Source of the DNA: an uncultured Victivallales bacterium
GTDB taxonomy: Bacteria; Verrucomicrobiota; Lentisphaeria; Oligosphaerales; JAFGRS01
Direction: 5' to 3'
Assembly: GCA_903834675.1 (NCBI GenBank)
Contig: CAILKC010000377.1
Span: forward strand, 1 to 40,820
DNA length: 40,820 nucleotides
The notes beneath the pieces were generated by a model. That model saw only the letters and a program-made list of their open reading frames with translations, had not been told where the DNA came from and ran no database searches. The translations under genes were made by a program, and so were the position numbers. Shown one piece after another: positions 1 through 7,532 of this stretch. Each line of letters opens with the position of its first letter. Within the stretch, counting starts at the first letter, position 1.

Positions 1-24
1 CCCTTTGGTCTGCGGCGGCGATGC

Positions 25-44
25 GTCCTGCCGGGCGGCAGGAC
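25..44. repeat. Perfect hairpin in non-coding left edge
   Basis: GTCCTGCC (25-32) and GGCAGGAC (37-44) form a perfect 8-bp stem around a GGGC loop. No T-run follows, so it does not look like an intrinsic terminator. It lies in the gene-free stretch 1-412, just before the dispersed repeat at 102-287. A 13-bp sequence, CCGAGCCCCCGGC, occurs at 61-73 and again at 131-143. The hairpin may be the tail of an element that starts left of the window. Confidence 0.5.
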
Positions 45-101
45 TGCTCTTGCCCTCAAGCCGAGCCCCCGGCGCAGGCGGAACAGAGCGAAGATCGCGG
101 T

Positions 102-287
102 CAAGTCTCATACAAGGGTTCAGGGTTCAGCCGAGCCCCCGGCTGGGAGGCCGGACATACCGGAATGAGACTTCCGGCCTGCGCCACGAGGCGTACGTAG
201 TAGAGGCTTTAGCCGGTTTCGCGCCCCCCCATTGAGCCCGTCTGAAGCCTCGACTACATACCCGCGTCGCGACCTGCCTGCGCCCTG
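102..287. repeat. Dispersed repeat, copy A (AAGTCTCAT element plus hairpin block)
   Basis: This non-coding repeat has a second copy at 24962-25124. The first part (103-173) starts with AAGTCTCAT and ends with its exact reverse complement ATGAGACTT. The second part (181-287) shares a 38-nt exact block (191-228 here, 25031-25068 there) and then an imperfectly matching tail ending near GCGTCGCGACC. Inside the second part, 194-209 pairs with 245-260 at 14 of 16 positions, giving a long stem with a 35-nt loop. I see no credible reading frame. From here to 412 nothing else is recognisable apart from the ribosome site of the next gene. Confidence 0.75.
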
Positions 288-412
288 GCGCCTTGGCCGC
301 GGTTGACCTCGGCCATCCCCGGTCTAGGTTATGCGGCCCGTCAGCCAGCGGCGCCACCCCGCAGCGCCACCAGGGCTGCGGCAATCGTTTCAACCAAGAG
401 GTGCATGGCATC

Positions 413-1477
413 ATGAAGGTTCTGAGACTCGGCATCATCGGCCAGGGGCGCAGCGGCAGGAACATCCACACGGACTTTCTCCGCAACGTGCCGCAGAAGT
501 TCCAGATTGCCTGCGTGGCGGACGTCCTGCCGGACCGGGCCGAGCGGGCTCGGGCAGAGTACGGCTGCGAAGCCTTTACCGACTACCGGCAAATGCTCTC
601 GCACCGTGACTTGGACCTGATCGTCAACGCCACCCCAAGTCACCTGCACGTGCCGGTCACCAAGGAGATCTTGCAGGCGGGTTTCAACGTGCTCTGTGAG
701 AAGCCCTTAGCGCGCTACGCGACCGAGGTCGACGACCTCATCGCCACGGCGGCGAAAGCCGGCAAGCTCCTCGCCATCTACCAGCAGAGCCGTTTCGCGC
801 CCTACTACCGCCAGGTCTGCGAGGTTCTGGCCAGCGGGGTTCTGGGCCGCGCCATCCTGATCAAGTCCGCCTTCAACGGCTTCGGCCGCCGTTACGACTG
901 GCAGACCCTGCAGAGCTTCAACGGCGGCAACCTGCTCAACACTGGGCCGCATCCCATGGACCAGGTGCTCGGTCTGATCGGTCGGGACATCATGCCGCGG
1001 GTCTGGTGCCAGATGGACCGCCTGAATACCTCCGGCGACGCCGAGGACTACTGCAAGATCCTCCTCTCCTACCCCGGACGCCCGACTATCGATCTGGAAA
1101 TCTGCTCCAATACGCCCTACCCCAGCTCGACCTACGATATCTACGGCCAGTTCGGCGGCCTGCGTGGCGACATGGGCAAGATCACTTGGAAGTACTATGT
1201 CCCGGCCGAGGTCCCCGCCCTGCCGCTGCAGCGCCAACCCCTGCCTGGCCCCTCCTACTGCAGCGATCCCGGCCTGACCTGGCACGAGCACGAATGGACG
1301 GTGCCTGCGGCGGACAAGGACCTGTTCAATAGCATGGCCGCCAAGTTCTACGACAACCTCTACGACGCGCTGGTCAACGGCGCGCCCCTGGTCATCACGC
1401 CGGAGCAGGTCCGCCAGCAGATCGCCGTCATCGAAGAGTGCCACCGCCAGAATCCGCTCTCACGCCTCCCCGCCTGA
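413..1477 (+). CDS. Gfo/Idh/MocA family oxidoreductase
   Basis: A 354-residue cytoplasmic NAD(P)-dependent oxidoreductase of the Gfo/Idh/MocA family, which acts on sugars, inositols or related polyols; the substrate cannot be told. The N-terminal Rossmann fold is shown by GIIGQGRSG (residues 7-15). The family EKP motif is at 96-98 (CEKPLA), and a GxHxxD-like motif at 179-183 (PHPMD) holds the probable catalytic His180. The ATG at 413 is chosen because AGAGGTG lies about 9 nt upstream and the Rossmann strand starts at residue 4; a GTG at 293 would add 40 low-complexity residues with no family match. An 85-nt spacer and a GTG/ATG-led start separate it from the secreted GH99-like gene downstream, so a shared role in glycan use is possible but unproven. 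Confidence 0.88.
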   Translation: MKVLRLGIIGQGRSGRNIHTDFLRNVPQKFQIACVADVLPDRAERARAEYGCEAFTDYRQMLSHRDLDLIVNATPSHLHVPVTKEILQAGFNVLCEKPLARYATEVDDLIATAAKAGKLLAIYQQSRFAPYYRQVCEVLASGVLGRAILIKSAFNGFGRRYDWQTLQSFNGGNLLNTGPHPMDQVLGLIGRDIMPRVWCQMDRLNTSGDAEDYCKILLSYPGRPTIDLEICSNTPYPSSTYDIYGQFGGLRGDMGKITWKYYVPAEVPALPLQRQPLPGPSYCSDPGLTWHEHEWTVPAADKDLFNSMAAKFYDNLYDALVNGAPLVITPEQVRQQIAVIEECHRQNPLSRLPA

Positions 1478-1599
1478 GCGCGGCGACGGCGGCAGCGCCG
1501 GGGTCTGCCTGAGCCCGGGTCGAGAGTCTTCGAGGCCAGGTCAGGCGTGCGGTACTCGCGGTCGTGGCCAGGGGCGCCAGGAAGGGCAAGGCTACATCT

Positions 1600-4500
1600 A
1601 TGATGCGTTATGGGACCCGGATTGCGGCGCTGGGGCTGATTCTGCTAGCGGCGTTGGGCCGGGCGGAGACCGTGTGGGAATTCAATGGCAGCGCCGATCC
1701 GGTGGGGGCCAAGCTCGAACGGCTGGCGGGCGCGCCGGTTTTCGCGACGGTCGGGAACCGTCAGGTCCTGGCCGCGGAGAGCGCTCTGACCTGGGCCGAT
1801 GCGCCGGAATTGCGCCTGAGTCCGGAGATGGAGTTCCGCTGTAGCTTTCGCCTGGACCAGACTCGGGAGGGTACCCAGACGCTGGCCATGAAGGAGGGGG
1901 AGTACATCCTGCGGGTTGACTGGCAGAAAGAAGGCGGCAATCTCTCTTTCTTCGTCCAGATCGAGGGGATCTGGGAACCGCGCCTGCGGGGACCCGTGGT
2001 GCAGACCGATACGTGGTACGACGTCCGGGCGCAGTGGACGGGAACAACCCTGAACCTGGACGTCAACGGGGTCTCCTTCAGCAGCCGACGTGCCGGGCGG
2101 ATTCGGCCTACGGCCAACCCCTTGCAGATCGGCCCGCTCGCCGGGCCCATCGACCGCCTGGCCATCCGCAACCCGGGCTACGAGCGCTCCGTTGTCCTGC
2201 TGGGGCTGACGCCTGCGGGGGCCAGCGGGGCCAACCAGAGCCAGTTCGGCGGCGACGCCGGCTGGCAGGGCTGGCAGGGCCTGAACGGGGCGACGTGCGA
2301 CGTCCGCAATGGCGTTGTCACCGCCTCGTTTCCAAGCGCCTCGGCCATGTTGGTCAGCCCCCCACTGGCCTGCGACGTGGCGCCGCTGCCGTTTGTCTGC
2401 CTGGACGTCGAAGCTCCGGGGCCAGGTTGGGTCGGGCATCTCGACGTCGCCAGTGACACCGGCACGGGTTCCCTGGCGTTTGAGCCCCTTAGCCATGGCC
2501 GAACGACCTTGATTGCCGGCAACGCTTCCGCCGCCTGGAGCGGGACTCTGCGTCGGCTGGCGCTGAGCTTCAGCGGGGGCGAGGGGCCGATCCTGCTCAA
2601 ACGGCTGGTGCTGGCGGATCGGGCGGTAGGCGTGCCTTGGTTCTATCTTCAGGACCTGGCCCCCGGCCGGGCGAAGCTCCGGCCCGGCCGCGAGGAGACC
2701 GTGATTGCCGGCATCAAGAACCTGGGCGGCGAGGTGGAGAACACGGCCGCGCGCCTGCTCGTGCCCGAGGGGATTGAGATCCTGGGCGAGGCCGTGCAGA
2801 CGATTCCCTATCTCGGCAAGGACGATTTCGACCTGGTGACCTGGCGCCTCCGGGCCGCCCGGGCGGGTGCCTTTACGGTACGTGCGGAGATCTCCGCCGC
2901 CGGGGCCGAGACGCGCCGACAGGATCTCGGGCTCGCCTTCGAGCCGCTGCCAGAACTCGAACGCACCGGTTACGTGCCCGTCCCCCGTCCCGCCCAGACC
3001 GACTACCTCAGTCTGATGCACTACTGCGCGCTCTGGAAGGAGGGCACCCACTACGGCTGGAAACAGATCGAGCCCTGGCCCGGTCGGCGGCCCGCCATCG
3101 GTTGGTATGATGAGGGCACCGCCGAGGTGGCGGACTGGCACATCAAGTACGCGGTCGAGCACGGGGTGAATGCCTTCATCTACTGCTGGTACCGGAAGCA
3201 TTTCGAGCCCAAGATCGAGCACACCCTGGGACACGCCATCCACGAGGGGCTCTTTGAGGCCAAGTACCGCGGCCTGTTCAAGTTCTGCATCATGTGGGAG
3301 AACGGCTGCGCCGTGGGCGTCAAGGACGCCGACGACCTGCTGGACAATCTGCTGCCGTTCTGGATCGAGAACTACTTTACCCACCCCTCGTATGTCAAGG
3401 TGGACAACCAGCCTCTGCTCTTCGTCTGGCAGCCCCGGAAGCTGATCCCGCAGCTCGGCGGGCCAGCCGGAACGCAGCAGGCGTTTGAGCGCATGCGGGC
3501 ACGCTGCCGGGAGGCGGGCTTCGCGGGCCTGCGCCTGATTGCCTGCATGGACGGCCCCGAAGAGGCGCTGGGCAAGGAGATTGCCGCCAGCGGCTGGGAT
3601 GCGGTCACAGGCTACGGCCTGCGTCCCCGCGGAGTCCCCGATGCGGGAGTCGATCCCGAGGGGATTCCCTACACGGAGCACGCTGCTGTCCTGAGCCGCT
3701 ACAAGGAGACCTGGCAACAGCGGGAGGCCTGTACCGGCGGCGTCCCTGACATCCCGAATGTCATGATGGGATGGGACCCGCGTCCGTGGGGCCGGAACGG
3801 CGGCTACATCGTCAACCCGCAAGCCGCGAATTTCGAGGCGGCCTGCCGTGAGGCGAAGGCTCTGGTCGACGCGAAGCCCGCCGAGCGCTGGGACCGCAAG
3901 CTGGTGGTTTTCGACAACTGGACCGAGTTCGGCGAGGGACACTACGTCGAGCCGACCTCGGGCCAGGGCTTCACCTTCGCCAACACCATCAAACGGGTCT
4001 TCTGCACGGCTTGGGCCCCCGAGGCGAGCACCGATGTCATCCCTGAAGACCTGGGCCTGGCCCCGCCCCAGAAGCGCTACGCCGAGGTCCGCGCTGGGTA
4101 TGGCAGCCGCCTGCCCTGGCAGCCCATGCGCGTCACGGGCGACCTGCTGGCGGCGTGGCAGTTCGAGACCGAGGCCAAGGGCGCGTTCCTCGATTCGTCC
4201 CCGAACGATTTTCGGCTGAGGTCAGTCAACCTGCGGCTTGAGCCCGGCCGCGGCGGCCTGGTCTTGCGTTGCGGCGACGGTGGCGCGACCTGCCCGGCGC
4301 CGGCGCCCTTCTATCATCCCGGCGGCATCAGCGTGGCGCTCTGGTGCAAGCCCTCCGAGGCGGGTCAGAGTGATCGCTGGATGCTCAACAGCATGGCGGG
4401 CAGCCAATCGGGCTACCGGCTTGGGCTGGCCAGCGGCCGGCCGGCCTGGCAGATCCCGCTGGAGAGCTGGAGCCATAGTCTGATCGGTCCGGAACCACTT

Positions 4501-4746
4501 CCCGTCGGCGAATGGTCGCACCTCGCCGCGACCTTCGACAACCAGACCATGCGTCTCTACGTCAATGGTCGTGAGGTCGGTACGCTGCCTCGAGCAGGCT
4601 TCATCGCCCCGGGGCGTGACCTGGTTGTGGGCGCCTACAGCCCCGACCTCGACCGCGCCCGTTTCCGGGGCTGGCTCGATGAGGTGCGCCTCTACCGGCG
4701 GGTGCTCTCCGCCGCGGAGCTCGCGGGGTTGGCACAGAGTCCGTGA
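1600..4746 (+). CDS. Secreted GH99-like (WbsX-type) protein with flanking LamG domains
   Basis: A 1048-residue predicted exported protein. An N-terminal signal peptide (about residues 1-22, ending LGRAE) precedes a LamG-like region (about 25-195) and a beta-rich linker that includes an Ig-like stretch (about 355-450). The GH99-like/WbsX region runs from about 457 to 807, with YGWKQIEPW, GVNAFIYCWYRK, FKFCIMWEN and the late NWTEFGEGHYVEP that resembles the WNEW.E..EP motif of WbsX proteins. A C-terminal LamG/concanavalin-type domain (about 845-1047) has the typical GEWSHLAATFDNQTMRLYVNG and LDEVRLYRRVLSAAEL signatures. GH99 members cleave alpha-mannans; the substrate here is unknown. Start at the first of two adjacent ATGs (1600, 1603) because it gives a proper signal peptide; GAAGGG lies about 14 nt upstream. 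A GTG at 1564 is less likely. Confidence 0.82.
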   Translation: MMRYGTRIAALGLILLAALGRAETVWEFNGSADPVGAKLERLAGAPVFATVGNRQVLAAESALTWADAPELRLSPEMEFRCSFRLDQTREGTQTLAMKEGEYILRVDWQKEGGNLSFFVQIEGIWEPRLRGPVVQTDTWYDVRAQWTGTTLNLDVNGVSFSSRRAGRIRPTANPLQIGPLAGPIDRLAIRNPGYERSVVLLGLTPAGASGANQSQFGGDAGWQGWQGLNGATCDVRNGVVTASFPSASAMLVSPPLACDVAPLPFVCLDVEAPGPGWVGHLDVASDTGTGSLAFEPLSHGRTTLIAGNASAAWSGTLRRLALSFSGGEGPILLKRLVLADRAVGVPWFYLQDLAPGRAKLRPGREETVIAGIKNLGGEVENTAARLLVPEGIEILGEAVQTIPYLGKDDFDLVTWRLRAARAGAFTVRAEISAAGAETRRQDLGLAFEPLPELERTGYVPVPRPAQTDYLSLMHYCALWKEGTHYGWKQIEPWPGRRPAIGWYDEGTAEVADWHIKYAVEHGVNAFIYCWYRKHFEPKIEHTLGHAIHEGLFEAKYRGLFKFCIMWENGCAVGVKDADDLLDNLLPFWIENYFTHPSYVKVDNQPLLFVWQPRKLIPQLGGPAGTQQAFERMRARCREAGFAGLRLIACMDGPEEALGKEIAASGWDAVTGYGLRPRGVPDAGVDPEGIPYTEHAAVLSRYKETWQQREACTGGVPDIPNVMMGWDPRPWGRNGGYIVNPQAANFEAACREAKALVDAKPAERWDRKLVVFDNWTEFGEGHYVEPTSGQGFTFANTIKRVFCTAWAPEASTDVIPEDLGLAPPQKRYAEVRAGYGSRLPWQPMRVTGDLLAAWQFETEAKGAFLDSSPNDFRLRSVNLRLEPGRGGLVLRCGDGGATCPAPAPFYHPGGISVALWCKPSEAGQSDRWMLNSMAGSQSGYRLGLASGRPAWQIPLESWSHSLIGPEPLPVGEWSHLAATFDNQTMRLYVNGREVGTLPRAGFIAPGRDLVVGAYSPDLDRARFRGWLDEVRLYRRVLSAAELAGLAQSP

Positions 4747-4791
4747 TCCAGGCTGGATGTGACTCGGCAGCCGCAGATTGCAGGGGTGGAG

Positions 4792-6177
4792 ATGACGTCG
4801 TCGCTAGCTGGACAGGATGTCCTCGTACTCGGTCTTGGCGAAAGCGGCCTGGCGGCGGCCCGCCTGGCGCGACTCCAGGGCGCCTGCGTCACGGTTCTGG
4901 ACAGCGGCCACACGTCGGCCGTACACGACCGCGCGGTCGCGCTGCGCCGCGCCGGAATCAGCGTCACTCTGGAGTGGTCCGGGGGCGTCCTCCAAGGCTC
5001 CCCTGCCCTCGCCATCATCAGTCCAGGTATCCCCTACTCCTCAGCCCTCGGGAAACTGGCCGACCGACTGAGCTGTCCGGTCATCAGCGAACTCGAGTTC
5101 GGCTACCGCCAGTGCGCCTGTCCCATCCTGGCCGTAACCGGCACCAATGGCAAGACCACGACGGTCGAACTCCTGACGCACTGCCTGGCCAAAGCCGGCC
5201 AGCGCGTCGTCGCGGCAGGCAACATCGGACTGCCCTTGAGCGACGCCGCCTGCTACTCCCACGCCCTGGACCTCATGGTCGTGGAAGTCAGTTCATTCCA
5301 GCTTGAGAAGGCGGACCGTTTCGCCCCCCTTGCCGCCGCCATCACGAACATCACGCCAGATCATCTGGACCGCCACGGCGACCTGGACACGTATCTGGAA
5401 ACCAAGGTCCGCGTACTGCGGCGCTTGTCCAGCCCAGCCGATGCCATCCTGCGGGGTGACCTCGCCGCCGACCCCCGCATCCGCGCCGCGGTCGCGGGCG
5501 TGCCGACGACGTTCAGCAGCACCGACGATGGGACCAGCACCTGGTTCGCCTCAGGCCAGGGCGACCTCTGCCGACGCCAAGCCCCCGGCCAGCCGACCCG
5601 CGTCGTTCTTCCCGCCGCGCAAATCCGCCTTCCCGGTCGCCACAACCTGGAGAACATCCTGACGGTCTTCGCCCTGGCGCAGCGCGCCGGCCTCGAGCCC
5701 GAAACCCTGGCGCCCCACGTCGCCAGCTTCAGCCTCGGGCCGCACCGCCTCGAAACGGTCGCGGTCCGTAACGGCATCCGCTTTATCAACGACTCCAAGG
5801 CCACCAACCCCGATGCTCTGGTGCGCGCTCTGGAGACCGTGACCGCCGACGCCAAGCGCCCCACGGTGCTGCTGCTGGCGGGAGGGCTGGACAAGAACGT
5901 CAGCTTTGCCGGACTCGAAACCGTGCTTGCGCGTTACGTGAAAGGTGTTTTTCTGGTTGGAACTAGTCGCGAACGGTTGGCGAAACTTTGGGGAGATGTG
6001 GTATCTTGTGGGGTGTATGTATCGCTAGACGCCGCCTTCGACGCCGCTGTGGACGAAGCCGTTCCGGGAGATGTTGTTCTACTCTCGCCGGGGTGTGCCA
6101 GCCAGGATATGTTCACCAATTACGGCGAGCGAGGCCGTGCTTTCAGGTACATGGTGCAAAGGAGATTCGGGGAATGA
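4792..6177 (+). CDS. murD: UDP-N-acetylmuramoylalanine--D-glutamate ligase
   Basis: MurD (461 residues) adds D-glutamate to UDP-MurNAc-L-Ala in the cytoplasmic stage of peptidoglycan synthesis. The Mur ligase ATP loop is VTGTNGKTTT (115-124). Also seen are the central-domain NITPDHLDRHG, GRHNLEN (282-288) and the MurD signature HRLETV...NDSKATNPDA (NDSKATN at 333-339), plus LLLAGGLDKN (360-369). The ATG at 4792 is chosen because AGGGGTGGAG lies directly upstream and the N-terminal GLGESG loop follows; a GTG at 4759 adds 11 residues without support. No other mur genes adjoin it. Its stop overlaps the start of the LysM lipoprotein (ATGA), so the two are probably translated together. Family length is usually near 440-460, so it is complete. 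Confidence 0.95.
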   Translation: MTSSLAGQDVLVLGLGESGLAAARLARLQGACVTVLDSGHTSAVHDRAVALRRAGISVTLEWSGGVLQGSPALAIISPGIPYSSALGKLADRLSCPVISELEFGYRQCACPILAVTGTNGKTTTVELLTHCLAKAGQRVVAAGNIGLPLSDAACYSHALDLMVVEVSSFQLEKADRFAPLAAAITNITPDHLDRHGDLDTYLETKVRVLRRLSSPADAILRGDLAADPRIRAAVAGVPTTFSSTDDGTSTWFASGQGDLCRRQAPGQPTRVVLPAAQIRLPGRHNLENILTVFALAQRAGLEPETLAPHVASFSLGPHRLETVAVRNGIRFINDSKATNPDALVRALETVTADAKRPTVLLLAGGLDKNVSFAGLETVLARYVKGVFLVGTSRERLAKLWGDVVSCGVYVSLDAAFDAAVDEAVPGDVVLLSPGCASQDMFTNYGERGRAFRYMVQRRFGE

Positions 6178-7409
6178 GACGCCAGGCGCAGGGTCAGATG
6201 GTCAGATGGGTTAGTCGTTCTGCCGCAGTGGCCGCCGGGGCCGCGGCACTGTTCGCCACCGGCTGCGTTCGCAGCCAGCCAGCACCCGGCCTCCTCGGAG
6301 CGCGCAGTCTGGTCCCGGCGCCCTTTGTCGAGCCCGCAACCACCTATCCCGGCGCCGCCCTTCCGGCTGAACCCACTTTCCCCGCCGCCACCACCATCGT
6401 TCCCACCGGCGCTACCCTCGACGAAAACCTGGTCCTGCAGCCCGCCGACGAGGAGGAAGTCAAGCCTGTCAAGAGCTCATCGGGCAAGTCCGTCGCACCG
6501 GCGAAAGCTGAAGGAGAACTCCTGACCTACACCGTGAAGAAGGACGACTCACTCTGGCTCATCGCCCGGATGTATGGCGTCTCGGTCGCCGAATTGACGG
6601 CGGAGAATAGCATCCGCGAGAGTAAGGTACTGAAAATCGGCCAGGTGCTCACGTTGCCCCGCGGCGCGCGCCTGCGGGAGGTGTCCGAGGTCAGACACAC
6701 GACCCCCAAACACACCGCCGCAGTTACCCCCAGCAAGCCGAAGCCGACCGCTGCCTCCAAGACCTCCGCGAGCCCCACGAAGCACCCCGCCGCGGCCACC
6801 TCCGGCGGCGCTCGCAAGACCTCGGCCAAAGAGCCTGTCCCTGCCGACGGGATGTACACCATCAAGTCGGGTGACAACCCCTGGGACCTGGCCCGCAAGT
6901 TCGGCGTCAAGCACGAAGAGTTGATGCAGTGGAACAACCTCAAGACTGACACCGTCCTCAAGGTCGGCCAGAAGATCCGCCTGCGGGCCGGCGCCGTGGA
7001 AGGCGTTGCCGCCACCTCCACCCCGGCGGCGGCAACGACGCCTGTGCTGGCTCCCCCCGAAGCGGCCGCCGCCCCCGGCGGCGTCCTCACGGAAGCCACC
7101 CCGCTGACCGCCCCCCCGGCCACAACCCCCGCGGCCGGAACCCAGACGCCGACGGCCGCGACCCCAGGCGCCGCTACACCGGCGGCCGCCCCCGCCGCCC
7201 CGACCGCCATCGCCGCCCCCGGCGCAACCGCGCCCGGAGCACTTGACCTGGCCAAGAAGCTCTCGCACTCGGTCACTGAGGGCGAGACGTTACAGATCAT
7301 CGCCGAGATGTATGGCACCACGGTCGAGGCCATCAAGAAGGAAAATCCCACCGTCAAGACCGATGCCGATCTGCAGCCTAACCTGAAGTTGATGGTGCCG
7401 TACCGCTGA
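6174..7409 (+). CDS. Lipoprotein with three LysM domains
   Basis: A 411-residue predicted lipoprotein that should be anchored in the envelope and bind peptidoglycan. The N-terminus has a basic start, a hydrophobic Ala-rich stretch and the lipobox-like FATGC with Cys31. Three LysM domains follow: about 118-163 (YTVKKDDSLWLIARMYGVS), 227-271 (YTIKSGDNPWDLARKFGV) and 363-410 (HSVTEGETLQIIAEMYGTT). They are joined by Ala/Thr/Pro-rich linkers, of which the last (about 275-355) is almost pure A/P/T/G. There is no catalytic peptidase or amidase domain. The ATG at 6174 overlaps the murD stop by four bases and GGAG lies upstream; the same frame is open upstream inside murD but yields no export signal at its start. 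A hairpin terminator follows. LysM spacing suggests an envelope spacer or division-associated role (inference). Confidence 0.85.
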   Translation: MRRQAQGQMVRWVSRSAAVAAGAAALFATGCVRSQPAPGLLGARSLVPAPFVEPATTYPGAALPAEPTFPAATTIVPTGATLDENLVLQPADEEEVKPVKSSSGKSVAPAKAEGELLTYTVKKDDSLWLIARMYGVSVAELTAENSIRESKVLKIGQVLTLPRGARLREVSEVRHTTPKHTAAVTPSKPKPTAASKTSASPTKHPAAATSGGARKTSAKEPVPADGMYTIKSGDNPWDLARKFGVKHEELMQWNNLKTDTVLKVGQKIRLRAGAVEGVAATSTPAAATTPVLAPPEAAAAPGGVLTEATPLTAPPATTPAAGTQTPTAATPGAATPAAAPAAPTAIAAPGATAPGALDLAKKLSHSVTEGETLQIIAEMYGTTVEAIKKENPTVKTDADLQPNLKLMVPYR

Positions 7410-7446
7410 ACCTGTGAACCACCGTTCCTGACAGAACGGATTGCCA

Positions 7447-7489
7447 GCCGGGGAGACGCGCGTCCAATGCGGCTCCCCGGCGTGCTTTT
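7447..7489 (+). terminator. Intrinsic terminator after murD-LysM unit
   Basis: GCCGGGGAG (7447-7455) pairs perfectly with CTCCCCGGC (7473-7481). Inside the 17-nt loop, CGC (7457-7459) can pair with GCG (7469-7471). A TTTT run (7485-7488) follows a few bases later. It sits 38 nt after the LysM stop and before the next gene, as expected for a rho-independent terminator. Confidence 0.72.
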
Positions 7490-7532
7490 AGGAAAGATGC
7501 TGAGTACGTCGATCTGATGAGGGTTCACCCCC

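Noticed and set aside
1645..3942. 765-codon open frame on the minus strand
   Set aside because: It is the antisense shadow of the GH99-like gene; high GC keeps the opposite strand open, and it shows no domain.
6527..7528. Long minus-strand frame over the LysM gene
   Set aside because: The A/P/T-rich linker leaves the antisense frame open; its product is low-complexity with no motif.
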